The notes: generated by a model not told the origin, from the sequence alone. DNA of 64,000 bases from UMGS1696 sp964430105 (GCA_964430105.1 CAYSEF010000002.1:1-64000); one strand, 5' to 3'; positions 50,776-60,515 are shown, counted from the first letter of the stretch. A program made the numbers and translations.

Positions 50776-53408
50776 AGCTCGACAAGCCCGATGTTGACTC
50801 GATAGAAGGGCTTTCACCGGCAATTTCGATAGATCAAAAAACCACATCGAAAAACCCTCGCTCCACTGTCGGAACAGTTACAGAAATTTATGACTACCTC
50901 CGTTTGCTCTATGCACGTCTTGGAGTACCGCATTGTCCTGTATGTGGCCGTGAAATTCGTCAGACCTCCGTTGACCTGATTATCGACAAGCTCATGGAAA
51001 TGCCCGTTGGCGAAAGATTTATGATACTCTCCCCCGTTGTTCGAGGAAAAAAAGGCAGACAGGAAAAAATTCTCGCTGACGCTAAGAAAAACGGCTATGT
51101 TCGTGCAAGAATCGATGGAATTTTATATGATCTCACAGAGGATATCGAGCTTGACAAAAATCTCCGTCATACAGTCGAGCTTGTTATTGACAGACTTGTG
51201 ATGAAGGAAGATCTACGCAGTCGTCTTACCGATTCAGTTGAATGTGCTTTGCGTGAATCTGACGGATCTGTACTCTGTGTAACTGTCCCTCGTGATGGTG
51301 AGTCTGTAGAAACTGAATTTTCAACAAACTATGCTTGTCCTGAGCATGGTATCTCCTTCGGTGAGCTGGAGCCTCGTATGTTCTCGTTCAATAATCCGTT
51401 TGGTGCCTGCCCGACCTGCAGCGGACTTGGTGTTCTGCGTTCTGTTGATCCACGCAAGATTATTCCCGATAAGTCACTTAGCCTTGGTGAAGGTGCCATT
51501 GCTGTAAACGGCTTCAAAACTCTTACCGATGACTCATGGAACGGCCCTTTGATTCTGGCAGCTCTCGAAAAATACGGAATAACTCTTGATACTCCTATCA
51601 AGGATTTCTCAAAAAAAGCATATGACACTCTCCTATACGGTTCACCTGAGGTTCTTACCGTCACACGTTCTTTCGGCGGTCACAAGCAGCTTCAAACTAC
51701 TGCATACGAAGGTCTTATCAAAATGATTGAAAAGCGTTCTCAACCCGGTGGCGGTGCATGGGAGCACGAATATTACGAGCAGTTTCTTACCGATGTTGAC
51801 TGCCCTGACTGTCATGGTGCAAAGCTCAATCAATCTGCACTCGGCGTAACTGTCGGTGGTAAAAATATCCATGAATTTTGCATGATGTCCGTTAAGGATT
51901 CTCTGAAATTTACAAATTCGCTCACTTTCTCGGATATGGAAATGCAGATTGCGCATGAAATACTGAAGGAATTACGCAGTCGTCTTGGTTTTCTTGTATC
52001 AGTTGGGCTGGATTATCTCTCACTTGCAAGAAAATCTGCTACTCTCTCCGGTGGCGAGGCTCAGCGAATCAGACTTGCAACTCAGATAGGCTCATCTTTG
52101 GCAGGTGTGCTTTACATCCTTGACGAACCTTCTATAGGACTTCATCAGAGAGATAACACAAAGCTTATCAAAACCCTGCAAAGTCTGCGTGATCTCGGAA
52201 ATTCTGTTATAGTTGTAGAACACGACGAAGAAACCATGCAGGCGGCAGATTACATCGTTGATATCGGTCCGGCTGCCGGTATACATGGTGGTGCTATTGT
52301 GTCACAGGGCACTCCGGCAGAGGTTTCAGCTGACCAAAATTCAGTTACAGGTGCATTTTTATCAGGCAGACGAAAAATCGAGGTTCCGACTATCAGACGT
52401 GCCGGAAACGGAAAAAAGCTCACTATAGTCGGTGCAAGGGAAAATAATCTCAAAAATATCGATGTAGATATACCTCTCGGATGCTTTGTTTGCGTTACAG
52501 GTGTGTCAGGCTCGGGTAAATCATCTCTCGTAAATTCGATTCTCTATCGTTCACTGGCGGCAAAGCTGAATCGTGCGATAACCTTCCCGGGTGATCACGA
52601 CAGAATAGACGGTGTAGAAGCACTCGACAAAATAATCGCAATCGACCAGTCCCCTATCGGACGTACTCCACGTTCAAATCCTGCTACCTACACAGGTCTT
52701 TTCAACGATATACGAAACCTGTTTGCTCAAACTCCCGGTGCGAAAATGCGTGGCTACAGTAGCGGACGTTTTTCGTTCAATATCAAGGGTGGCAGATGTG
52801 AAGCCTGCGAGGGTGATGGCGTAAAGAAGATAGAAATGCATTTTCTCCCCGACGTATATGTGACCTGCGATGTATGCCACGGAAAACGCTACAATCGTGA
52901 AACACTTGAGGTTAAATACAAGGAAAAATCCATTGCGGATGTACTTGAAATGACAGCTGACGAGGGAGTTGAATTCTTCCGTGATCTTCCAAAAATCGCA
53001 AACAGACTTGAACTGCTCTGCAAAGTCGGTCTGGGATATATCAAAATAGGTCAAGCCTCAACAACTCTTTCAGGCGGTGAAGCACAGAGAGTAAAGCTTG
53101 CGACCGAGCTTTCAAAGCGTTCCACAGGTCGAACACTGTATGTTCTCGATGAACCTACAACGGGCCTTCATACAGCTGATGTTGAAAAGCTTATCGCAAT
53201 ACTGCAAGCACTGGTTGACGGAGGTAATACTGTCGTTGTTATAGAGCATAACCTTGATGTTATCAAATGTGCGGATCACATCATAGATATGGGTCCCGAA
53301 GGTGGAGATGGCGGTGGTATGGTTATCGCACAGGGTACACCGGAGGAAATTTCTACGGTAGAAGCTTCTTACACAGGACAGTACTTAAAAGACAAGCTGA
53401 AATTCTAA
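50574..53408 (+). CDS. uvrA: Excinuclease ABC subunit A
   Basis: A 944-residue, full-length UvrA, the damage-recognition ATPase of nucleotide excision repair. Two ABC modules: the first has Walker A GLSGSGKSS (32-40), a zinc module (CPVCGREI insert region; CPEHG...CPTCSGLG, so one ligand pair is CxxH), signature LSGGEAQRIRLATQIGS and Walker B YILDEPSIGLH. The second has GVSGSGKSSL, the CEACEGDG...CDVCHGKRYN zinc finger, signature LSGGEAQRVKLATELSK and YVLDEPTTGLH. The ATG has AAAAGGAG upstream, which is itself duplicated 256 bp earlier. It is 64 bp (first copy) or 320 bp (true start) after the Shango-like helicase and has no clear promoter, so cotranscription is likely. UvrB/UvrC are not in the window. 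Confidence 0.98.
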   Translation: MPDYISIRGARMNNLKNISIDIPRDKLVVFTGLSGSGKSSLAFDTIYAEGHRRFVESLSSYARMFIGQLDKPDVDSIEGLSPAISIDQKTTSKNPRSTVGTVTEIYDYLRLLYARLGVPHCPVCGREIRQTSVDLIIDKLMEMPVGERFMILSPVVRGKKGRQEKILADAKKNGYVRARIDGILYDLTEDIELDKNLRHTVELVIDRLVMKEDLRSRLTDSVECALRESDGSVLCVTVPRDGESVETEFSTNYACPEHGISFGELEPRMFSFNNPFGACPTCSGLGVLRSVDPRKIIPDKSLSLGEGAIAVNGFKTLTDDSWNGPLILAALEKYGITLDTPIKDFSKKAYDTLLYGSPEVLTVTRSFGGHKQLQTTAYEGLIKMIEKRSQPGGGAWEHEYYEQFLTDVDCPDCHGAKLNQSALGVTVGGKNIHEFCMMSVKDSLKFTNSLTFSDMEMQIAHEILKELRSRLGFLVSVGLDYLSLARKSATLSGGEAQRIRLATQIGSSLAGVLYILDEPSIGLHQRDNTKLIKTLQSLRDLGNSVIVVEHDEETMQAADYIVDIGPAAGIHGGAIVSQGTPAEVSADQNSVTGAFLSGRRKIEVPTIRRAGNGKKLTIVGARENNLKNIDVDIPLGCFVCVTGVSGSGKSSLVNSILYRSLAAKLNRAITFPGDHDRIDGVEALDKIIAIDQSPIGRTPRSNPATYTGLFNDIRNLFAQTPGAKMRGYSSGRFSFNIKGGRCEACEGDGVKKIEMHFLPDVYVTCDVCHGKRYNRETLEVKYKEKSIADVLEMTADEGVEFFRDLPKIANRLELLCKVGLGYIKIGQASTTLSGGEAQRVKLATELSKRSTGRTLYVLDEPTTGLHTADVEKLIAILQALVDGGNTVVVIEHNLDVIKCADHIIDMGPEGGDGGGMVIAQGTPEEISTVEASYTGQYLKDKLKF

Positions 53409-53431
53409 TCAAATCTTAATCTGCCCATGCC

Positions 53432-53461
53432 TTGACACGATAAATAGATTCGTGCTATAAT
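53432..53461 (+). promoter_or_regulatory. Promoter of the membrane-protein gene
   Basis: TTGACA (53432-53437), 18-bp spacer, TATAAT (53456-53461), 48 bp before the ATG at 53509. No clear terminator lies between uvrA and this promoter. Confidence 0.83.
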
Positions 53462-53508
53462 TTTCATACAGTCATTTGAACCGTTTATACAAACGAAAGG
53501 ACACTATC

Positions 53509-55173
53509 ATGAAAAAACGCACGACCGCTGTTATTGTTTATCTTATCGCAGCAGTCCTTCTCATTTGCGGAGTTTATTATGTAACGCTCCCGCCAATATC
53601 GATTTATTCCGGCGCATTTTGGACTTTCATGTTCTTTATTGATGCCGTAATATTCGTTTCTTACTTTATAATCGGCCTTATCACGGGGAAATTTTTCACT
53701 GAAACTGTAAAAATGCCCTCAGGTAATATAGATTTTCGCACATCAATGAACGGTCATAAGCCGAAATTCTATAAAGTACAACTTGTTTTAACTATTGCAG
53801 TTATCGTTTTCCTCGTTATCGGCTCGCTGATCGGCTCAGAAGTTTTCCGTGCAAAAACCTATTCCTCACTCATAAACGTACAGGAAAAGGATTTCGCAGA
53901 TACTATTGCAGAAACTGAATATGTTTCCGATATTGCACTCATGGACACAGCTTCCGCAAGGATAATCGGTGCAAGAACACTCGGTACACTCTCCGATCTT
54001 GTATCGCAGTATGAGGTTGCATATGATTACACGCAGATAGCAATGACCGACGGTGCTTCATCTAAGCCGTACAAGGTAGCTCCTCTTGAATATGCTTCAT
54101 TTATCAAGTGGCTCACAAACAGCAGTTCAGGTATACCGGGTTATGTAAAGGTTGATGCAGTTGAATTTTCCGCTGAATTTGTCCGTCTGTCAGATTCTTA
54201 TATCAAATACAGCCCTTCCGCTTATTTCAGCCAGGATTTGTACCGTGCACTCAGATTTGCATATCCGACTAAGATTTTCGGCAGTATCTGCTTTGAAGTC
54301 GATGACAACGGACATCCGTATTGGGTAGCTTCTACCATGAAGCCAAATGCAGGTCTTTTCGGTGCAATGGACGTTGACACAGTTATCACACTTGACGCTT
54401 GCACAGGAGAAACTGTTGAATATATCCCATCCGAATCTCCTGACTGGATCGATATCGTTTATTACGGCAATCTCATTACTCGAAAATATGACTGGTACGG
54501 TATGCTGTCGGGCGGTTACCTCAATTCTGCCTTCAGTCAATCGGGATGCGTTGTTACAACAGATGATTACGGTTACAAAATCATTGGCAATGACGTTTAT
54601 ATTTTCACAGGTGTGACTTCGACCGCAGGAGATGAGGCAAACATCGGCTTTATCCTTGCAAACAGTCGCACAGGCGATTATCTTTATTTTGCAGTTCCGG
54701 GTGCTGAGGAATATTCCGCAATGTCAGCGGCAGAAGGCTCGGTTCAGCAATACGGCTACAGAGCTTCATTCCCGTCTCTTGTAAATGTAGGCGGTGAGGC
54801 AACCTATATCATGGTATTAAAGGATGCCTCCGGTATTGTAAAAATGTACTCTATGGTAAACATGGAAAACTACAACATTGTAGTTACAAGCGATACTCAA
54901 GATGATGTTTTCCGTAAATATAAAGCCGCACTTCGTCAAAACGGCTCTAAGGTTTCCTCAGATGAGCTAATTAACGAAGTGATAACAGTTGATGAGATAC
55001 TCTACATTACGATGAGTGGCGAAACTACTGTTTATATAAAGGCTCCAACAGGCATTTATGGCATGGAATTTGACGAAAGTGTATTATTCATCGAAGAAGG
55101 TGACAAAATCACCGTAGCATATTCCGAGAAAAACGAAAATGGCGTGACACGCATAAACAATATCGTAAAATAA
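53509..55173 (+). CDS. Membrane protein with large extracytoplasmic domain, function unknown
   Basis: A 554-residue protein I do not recognise. Three hydrophobic helices lie near the start: about 5-25 (TAVIVYLIAAVLLICGVYYV), 33-55 (FWTFMFFIDAVIFVSYFIIG) and 91-112 (VLTIAVIVFLVIGSLIGS). The remaining 440 residues would be outside and are beta-rich, with CFEVDDNGHPYWVAS, TCTGETVEYI-like DACTGETVEY, YIFTGVTSTAGDEANIGFILANSRTG and TVYIKAPTGIYGMEF stretches; these recall PepSY-like or propeller repeats but no family is clear. The start at 53509 follows GAAAGGA. It has its own promoter and terminator, so it is a single-gene unit. Confidence 0.8.
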   Translation: MKKRTTAVIVYLIAAVLLICGVYYVTLPPISIYSGAFWTFMFFIDAVIFVSYFIIGLITGKFFTETVKMPSGNIDFRTSMNGHKPKFYKVQLVLTIAVIVFLVIGSLIGSEVFRAKTYSSLINVQEKDFADTIAETEYVSDIALMDTASARIIGARTLGTLSDLVSQYEVAYDYTQIAMTDGASSKPYKVAPLEYASFIKWLTNSSSGIPGYVKVDAVEFSAEFVRLSDSYIKYSPSAYFSQDLYRALRFAYPTKIFGSICFEVDDNGHPYWVASTMKPNAGLFGAMDVDTVITLDACTGETVEYIPSESPDWIDIVYYGNLITRKYDWYGMLSGGYLNSAFSQSGCVVTTDDYGYKIIGNDVYIFTGVTSTAGDEANIGFILANSRTGDYLYFAVPGAEEYSAMSAAEGSVQQYGYRASFPSLVNVGGEATYIMVLKDASGIVKMYSMVNMENYNIVVTSDTQDDVFRKYKAALRQNGSKVSSDELINEVITVDEILYITMSGETTVYIKAPTGIYGMEFDESVLFIEEGDKITVAYSEKNENGVTRINNIVK

Positions 55174-55179
55174 TAAAAC

Positions 55180-55234
55180 AACGCGGTATTCACTCTGCTC
55201 TTACACTGAGCTGTGAATATCGCGTTATTTTTTT
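55180..55234 (+). terminator. Terminator between the membrane protein and the prophage
   Basis: AACGCG.TATTCAC pairs with GTGAATA.CGCGTT, followed by ATTTTTTT (55227-55234). On the other strand a weaker T-rich tail (TGTTTTATTATTTTA) could help end the prophage transcript. Confidence 0.88.
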
Positions 55235-55308
55235 GACTCTTTCTCTTGATAAATTATATGCTGATTCTCATTGAACTATACCTGAATTTTCAGGAAATAA
55301 GATTATAT

Positions 55309-56403
55309 TCACCCAACCTCAACAAGTGGTGTCACCTGCTTTACTTCACCGTCTTTTCCGATATACAAGCCCGATGCAAGCCTTATTTCACCATTTACAC
55401 CGATATAAATATTCGACAGTATCGTTTTAAGAAGCTCGCTCGTTACATAACACGATCTGCTTGATGTTGCACGACCTACTGCACAAACTCTGTATTGTAC
55501 AGTTTCAGCGCCAAGTGGTATCGTATCTGTAAATGAAGTCGAAGTACCCGCATAAATCAGCGTATAATCTCCTCCGTCAAGTGATCTTTCAAGCACAAAT
55601 CCATTGGTTGCAGGGTAGTTTCCGTCTTCGATATACTTCCATGTGAGCTTTGACGGGGCACGAACAATGGGTGTTTCGCACTGAAGCTCAAACGGTGGAC
55701 GTGGTCTGTTTTGATATGACACCACATAAAACGGACTCTCTACCTCAACCAGCTCGATATAATCCTCTCTTGCATCGTTTGCTGATTCGTATACACCCAT
55801 ATATAAAGTAACGTAATACATCGAGCCTACAGCATGACTTTCAGATACATATCTGCTTACCGAAGCACTTGTGAATTTAGCAGTATAGACATTTGACATC
55901 GTCCAATAATTCACATCAGCGTTTTTATAATGCTCTATCAGCCCAACACCGGCAGTAGGTCTTCCAAGCGGATCTTTTATACTCCACGATATAGTATGTG
56001 CCATCTGATTTCTCGGGCCGGGGCAAGTCAATGTGACCTCGGGACTAACGCTATCAAACGATGTACGCCAGGTGAAATCCATACCGTCAGTAGAGGCTTC
56101 ATCTATTTGGCGATCGTCATAAAAAACGTACATTCCCGAAAGATTCACAGTTTTCACGTTATCGTTATACGGAAAAGTAACGCTCTGCTTTTCTCCAAAC
56201 GGCTCTGCGTTTATCAATCTCGTATATCCGTTGTATTTCAGCGTGAGCTTAACAGATCCGTTGTAAAACTGTGCTGTTGAGCTTTGATAACCGAGTGTGA
56301 CATACAATGTTTCGCCATCTGTTTCAACTCGCAGGTATCCTGAAAAATCGCTGTACCTTGAACCAAGCTTTAATTGCTCAACACTGCGAAATAACAGTTT
56401 CAT
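55309..56403 (-). CDS. Phage tail appendage protein with FN3-like domain
   Basis: A 364-residue protein and the last gene of the tail module. The first 220 residues are beta-rich without a family I recognise. A fibronectin-III-like domain is likely at about 235-325 (PFELQCETPIVRAPSKLTWKYIEDGN..., then FVLERSLDGGDYTLIYAGTSTSFTDTIPLGAETVQYRVCAVG in short parts: VLERSLDGG, YRVCAVG). The end has a repeated NGEIRLASGLYIGKDGEV pattern. FN3 domains are common on tail tips for loose glycan binding. It follows the 56419 gene by 15 bp and ends 75 bp before the terminator shared with the membrane protein gene. Confidence 0.7.
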   Translation of the reverse strand: MKLLFRSVEQLKLGSRYSDFSGYLRVETDGETLYVTLGYQSSTAQFYNGSVKLTLKYNGYTRLINAEPFGEKQSVTFPYNDNVKTVNLSGMYVFYDDRQIDEASTDGMDFTWRTSFDSVSPEVTLTCPGPRNQMAHTISWSIKDPLGRPTAGVGLIEHYKNADVNYWTMSNVYTAKFTSASVSRYVSESHAVGSMYYVTLYMGVYESANDAREDYIELVEVESPFYVVSYQNRPRPPFELQCETPIVRAPSKLTWKYIEDGNYPATNGFVLERSLDGGDYTLIYAGTSTSFTDTIPLGAETVQYRVCAVGRATSSRSCYVTSELLKTILSNIYIGVNGEIRLASGLYIGKDGEVKQVTPLVEVG

Positions 56404-56418
56404 CTTTATCCTCCCACG

Positions 56419-57123
56419 TTAATTCTCGGACAGCAGTACAAACAGCTCACCATCACCTAAAGATGAAGGAAGTGACGTACCGTAACCGATATTTCTGACT
56501 ACCTGCTTTCCTGTAGCATCAGCTGCCGCACGAAGCTCACCCGTCATTGAGCCACCTGAACGAAGCAGATAATTCATCGCCGCGACTCCACCAAGCATAT
56601 TTGCATTTTCAGCAAGTCCAACCGTCGCAAGAGCATCTACAGCCGAGGTTACGATGCCACATTTGTTTCTGTCAGTTCTTGTGTCTGTTATCATATCTGA
56701 CGTTACTTCTACAGCTGAAGCAGGTACAGTAATCTCAGCGATAACAAGATCCTTGATGCTGTCATTATTCAATGCACCACCATCTGTTAAGACAAGCTTA
56801 AACTCTCCTGCCAACGAATTGAGCCTGAGCATAACGGAATATGTTACTCCCTTTGCAAGAGTGAACGTCTGTGCAGTTTTCTGCCATGCCATATACCCTC
56901 TTATCCATGCGATTCCCGATGATATTTCAACAGTATATCCTGATTTTGGCACAACCTTGAAGCTGTCCTCACCACATATACCATCCTTATAAAAGCACTC
57001 TATCATCTTCGCAAAGAATACCGAATCAACTGCCTTATCCCCTCTCGGAAAGCCTCCGACAGTTTCTACTACCTCCGTTGAATCGAACATACCGCCATAC
57101 ACCGGCAAGGTTATTTCTGCCAT
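56419..57123 (-). CDS. Phage baseplate/tail fibre-like protein
   Basis: A 234-residue protein. MAEITLPVYGGMFDSTEVVETVGGFPRGDKAVDSVFFAKM (key part: GFPRGDKAVDSVFFA) resembles N-termini of siphovirus tail proteins that mount a receptor-binding part. A central beta region (GIAWIRGYMAWQKTAQTFTL, about 80-100) is followed by SGGSMTGELRAAADATGKQVVRNIGYG, which has the GGTMTG-like repeat typical of tail fibres. The start at 57123 is set by GAAAGGAG. An upstream in-frame codon at 57159 is less likely. Receptor binding is inference. Confidence 0.7.
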   Translation of the reverse strand: MAEITLPVYGGMFDSTEVVETVGGFPRGDKAVDSVFFAKMIECFYKDGICGEDSFKVVPKSGYTVEISSGIAWIRGYMAWQKTAQTFTLAKGVTYSVMLRLNSLAGEFKLVLTDGGALNNDSIKDLVIAEITVPASAVEVTSDMITDTRTDRNKCGIVTSAVDALATVGLAENANMLGGVAAMNYLLRSGGSMTGELRAAADATGKQVVRNIGYGTSLPSSLGDGELFVLLSEN

Positions 57124-57199
57124 TGTAAAACTCCTTTCTAATATTGTATTCGAGGACACATCTGCAAAAAATGAGCCTCTTTGAATTTCTTAATTTCCT

Positions 57200-58231
57200 T
57201 CACACCGACATTACACGTTTGACACGTCTTATTTCTTCACCAAATGACGGGCATATCAGGCAAAGTCCGTTTTCGTAAACTGTATCCACTGCTGTAAGTC
57301 GCAAAGCATAGGACAAACCAAAGCCCTCATCAACAACGTCACAAATATCTCCTATCAAATAGTCTTTACCATATCTTGGTAGCGCATCTGTGTCCGTTTC
57401 AGCAGTCACATACAGTCCCCTCGGATATTTTGCCAAAGTTTCCGTACCTCTGATCCTCAGCGCAGTCTGATATTCCGTTTCATCGGCAAATTTTGAAGGT
57501 GCAATATCGGTTGCTTTTTTATAAATCTCACGCTTTTCACCGTTTTCCGATCTATCGACTGTTACAACAGTACCATCGCTTCCCTCAACATATGCTACAT
57601 TTTTGAAATCGCTCGAATCCTGCTCAAGTGATATCGAAACTATATTTCCAAATGATGCCGAAAATATAGCAGGCTGTGTCGCTTCAATCGACTCCGAAGA
57701 CCTATCGATTCCCTGCACTATACGGAATATCGGCTTCATTCTCTCACTGTCAAGTGTTATTTTATACGATGCGCCGTATGGTTTTAGCACAGAATACACC
57801 CAGTCAGACAGATTATCCCACTCATAAGGCAATACTGCTGTATCGGATATCACTGCCGATTCACCGATAATTATATCAAGTCCTCGTAAATTTGCTTCTA
57901 CTGCTGACACTACCGCCTCTGTTACAGTTCCGCTGTACGATGCCTTGCCTATCATTCGTCTGTCACTTAAAAGCACCTCAAGAAGATGCCCACCAAGCTC
58001 ACAGCTGTTGTCCTCATCGCTTACAAGATACTCTATTCTCCCACATCTTTCTCCATCCGTTACATAAACAGCCTTCTCGAACACAGCTATCATTTCTCGC
58101 GGAAAATGCAGAGTGAATGAGCCGATTTCAAAATATCTTTCCGACCATACTACAGATGTAAGTGAATCTATCGGGCCAAATATCAGCGAAAAATCCTTGT
58201 CCAAAAGGAATATCTCAGTCTTTTGATGCAT
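57200..58231 (-). CDS. Siphovirus Gp37-like tail hub protein
   Basis: A 343-residue protein of the ReqiPepy6 Gp37-like family, the tail-tip protein that follows the distal tail protein. Features: DKDFSLIFGPIDSLTSVVWSERYFEIGSFTLHFP (key parts: SVVWSERYFEIGSFTLH), GRIEYLVSDEDNSCELGGHLLEVLLSDRRM, and LPRYGKDYLIGDICDVVDEGFGL. The ATG at 58231 has GAGGTG close upstream, while a GTG four codons earlier overlaps the stop of the previous gene; I take 58231. It probably forms the tail tip ring. Confidence 0.82.
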   Translation of the reverse strand: MHQKTEIFLLDKDFSLIFGPIDSLTSVVWSERYFEIGSFTLHFPREMIAVFEKAVYVTDGERCGRIEYLVSDEDNSCELGGHLLEVLLSDRRMIGKASYSGTVTEAVVSAVEANLRGLDIIIGESAVISDTAVLPYEWDNLSDWVYSVLKPYGASYKITLDSERMKPIFRIVQGIDRSSESIEATQPAIFSASFGNIVSISLEQDSSDFKNVAYVEGSDGTVVTVDRSENGEKREIYKKATDIAPSKFADETEYQTALRIRGTETLAKYPRGLYVTAETDTDALPRYGKDYLIGDICDVVDEGFGLSYALRLTAVDTVYENGLCLICPSFGEEIRRVKRVMSV

Positions 58232-58239
58232 ATTGCACC

Positions 58240-59106
58240 TCACATTCCGTAATACAGTGGCGTGAATGTTATCTCTGCATCAACAAATTCCTCACCGCTG
58301 TCACAAGTAATGCTGACTGAATTATCTCCCGGAATAAGACTGAAAAATCTGCTGTTTTTATCGAACACAAAGCTTCGTTCGCCATTTTTAGTGATATTTT
58401 TTCGTGCCTCTCTCGTATCTATTATAAGAACATCTCCGTCATCAAGAGTTATCGGACATTTTACAAAATCCTCTCCGCATACAATACCCGGATGAACGAC
58501 AGCACCTCCTGAAGCAGCGATCTTTGCAACCAGTCCACATTCACCGTCACCGGTATTTTTGAGTACAGCGCTGTCTGTTGTGCGATACATACCTGAAACA
58601 GAGCCTGAACCGGCCATAAAATTCATCGGAAATGTCAGCATCGGTGCAACGTCACGGAATGGAACAACAACATCCTCTGCGTCACGGAAAAATACTCCTG
58701 GTGCGATAAACAAAACATTCACCTCTGTACTGTCGTAAAATGTACCACGATTAAATTCAGCTTCGTCATACGGTATAACAGATATTTTCCTGTGTACGCC
58801 ACCGAACGCAACATCAAGCTCACATTCAGCCTCAGGGTCAAGCATTGATACAATAAGTCTGCGTACTTCATCTGCTCTTTCAGGGAGAATTTCAAAGCTA
58901 AGTCCTATTTCACGCTCTGCAAAACGCTTTTTCTGTGGATATCCGCCTACCCTGCTTGCGTACGGTGCAAGTACCACATCAAATCCTGCCGAACCGAATC
59001 CTGTCATTCCACCTTCAATAAGACGGCAATCTGCTGTAGGGGATATCTCAAGCTCTCGAATTCGCCCGTACTTCTTTGAAATCAGTTTTATTAAGTAGTC
59101 TGTCAT
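58240..59106 (-). CDS. Phage distal tail protein (Dit-like)
   Basis: A 288-residue tail protein. MTDYLIKLISKKYGRIRELEISP starts a Dit-like N-terminal ring domain, with GGYPQKKRFAEREIGLSFEI and a galectin-like C-terminal part (about 160-285) with VDAEITFTPLYYGM at the end, typical of Dit/phage-tail family proteins. The ATG overlaps the tape-measure stop by four bases (ATGA). Confidence 0.8.
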   Translation of the reverse strand: MTDYLIKLISKKYGRIRELEISPTADCRLIEGGMTGFGSAGFDVVLAPYASRVGGYPQKKRFAEREIGLSFEILPERADEVRRLIVSMLDPEAECELDVAFGGVHRKISVIPYDEAEFNRGTFYDSTEVNVLFIAPGVFFRDAEDVVVPFRDVAPMLTFPMNFMAGSGSVSGMYRTTDSAVLKNTGDGECGLVAKIAASGGAVVHPGIVCGEDFVKCPITLDDGDVLIIDTREARKNITKNGERSFVFDKNSRFFSLIPGDNSVSITCDSGEEFVDAEITFTPLYYGM

Positions 59107-59891
59107 AAACGGAATATCGCCTCACTTTCACGTCGTATTCTTCTTGCAATCCTGTACGGTGAGTTTGTTTCATCACGAAGATAAATATTCTGCGTTACAG
59201 CTCTGCCACTTCCCTGACCGACAGATGAAACACCTCTCATCGCTGTAACTCCATAAACAGAATTCATTGCTCCGCTTACAAAAGGCGAACCGTCCAAAAT
59301 ACCTTCTGCGATACCTCGTGATATCATAACTCCGACCTCATCTCTCATAAGCCTTGACGGTGATGATATTTGATAATATGCCTTCAAAGCTGTATTTGCT
59401 TCCTCTGCAACCTGTTTTATCGCAGAAACGACCTCAGCCCCCGCCGAACGTATACCGGAAGCTACTCCTGACATGATATTTCCACCAATAGATGACCACC
59501 CACTTGACTGAAATGCTGATATTGCCTGTGACGCTATCAAGCTGACCGCAGAGGTTACAGCACTGCCACCTGATGACACACCGCTTGATATTGCAGAAAC
59601 CGCCTGTGTGCCTGCCGAAGACCAACCTGCTCCTGTAAATGAAGCTATCGCAGCTGTAGCAGTATTCTGCATCGTTGAAGAAATATTTTCTGCCATTGCC
59701 GTAACGGATTCAGATACTCCCGACAACGCTTGTGCCATGGAAGCAGATATTCCGTCAGCTGCAAACGCCTGTGCCATAGAGGTATTTATTCTTGTGCCAA
59801 GCTCGCGTATCTGAAATTCAAGCGAAGTTGCCGATGCCGAAAAGGATGAAGTATCTAACGCAACTCCTATAACAATCGATCCATCTGCCAT
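59103..59891 (-). CDS. Very short tape-measure-like protein
   Basis: A 262-residue protein in the tape-measure position, between the Gp15-like chaperone gene and the distal tail gene. It is Ala/Ser/Gly-rich and helical, with repeated ISSGVSSGGSAVTSAV-type segments, and contains AYYQISSPSRLMRDEVGVMISRGIAEGI (in parts: ISSPSRLMRDEVG, ISRGIAEGI), a signature found near the C-terminus of many clostridial phage tape measures. Ordinary tape measures are 600-2000 residues, and their length sets the tail length. Either most of the gene has been lost in frame, or the particle has a stubby tail. SD GAAAGGAG. Confidence 0.72.
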   Translation of the reverse strand: MADGSIVIGVALDTSSFSASATSLEFQIRELGTRINTSMAQAFAADGISASMAQALSGVSESVTAMAENISSTMQNTATAAIASFTGAGWSSAGTQAVSAISSGVSSGGSAVTSAVSLIASQAISAFQSSGWSSIGGNIMSGVASGIRSAGAEVVSAIKQVAEEANTALKAYYQISSPSRLMRDEVGVMISRGIAEGILDGSPFVSGAMNSVYGVTAMRGVSSVGQGSGRAVTQNIYLRDETNSPYRIARRIRRESEAIFRL

Positions 59892-59906
59892 AGTTTTTCT
59901 CCTTTC

Positions 59907-60515
59907 TTAAGGCTTGTTTGAATTATTCTGTATTTGCTCTCTCTTTGGCAAACGAACTGCCGCTCTTGCACGTCTTAACTGCTTTCGCAAGCCATCGTCC
60001 GCTATTTTCGTCACGTCAATGCTCCTCAATTCAACCGTCTGCATAAATGCACAATCTCGTGGCAAGCATCGCAATAATGCCATAAATTTCCACCAATGCA
60101 TATTGATCTCGTTCAAATCTATGCCATACACAGCCATAAACGATGCAAAAATACGTTCGCTGTCTATCTCAAAATCGAATACAGGCATATTTTTTGACGA
60201 GCTTTGTGCGTGTTTTGCGTTATTTTCACTTGTATACAAAGCATCACCGCATAGTGCAAAGCATCCGGCTTCACGAATAAATTCCTCTGCCAACGAACGA
60301 TTCTTACACAAAGCCGAACGGATGGCAGGACAGACCAGCATTGCCGCACAGTCTGCCACTGTTAAACCATCAAGTTCTGTTTCAAGCAACTCGGTAAAGA
60401 GTATCCAGCGACGAAAATCAGTTATAAGCTTGTACGAAATACCACCAACCGTGATACTGCTCGGCAATCTGTCGCAAATTAGCGATGCTTTTCCACTCAC
60501 CTCACCGACTGACAT
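59907..60515 (-). CDS. Phage Gp15-like tail assembly protein
   Basis: A 202-residue protein of the Bacteriophage Gp15 family: LPSSITVGGISYKLITDFRRWILFTELLE at the N-terminus (key: INTDFR-like ITDFRRWI) and FDFEIDSERIFASFMAVYGIDLNEINMHWWKFMALLRCLP (key: DLNE..MHWWKFMALL). Gp15 occupies the downstream tail-assembly-chaperone slot before the tape measure. The ATG overlaps the stop of the preceding gene (GTGATG). The start is at 60515. Confidence 0.83.
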   Translation of the reverse strand: MSVGEVSGKASLICDRLPSSITVGGISYKLITDFRRWILFTELLETELDGLTVADCAAMLVCPAIRSALCKNRSLAEEFIREAGCFALCGDALYTSENNAKHAQSSSKNMPVFDFEIDSERIFASFMAVYGIDLNEINMHWWKFMALLRCLPRDCAFMQTVELRSIDVTKIADDGLRKQLRRARAAVRLPKREQIQNNSNKP

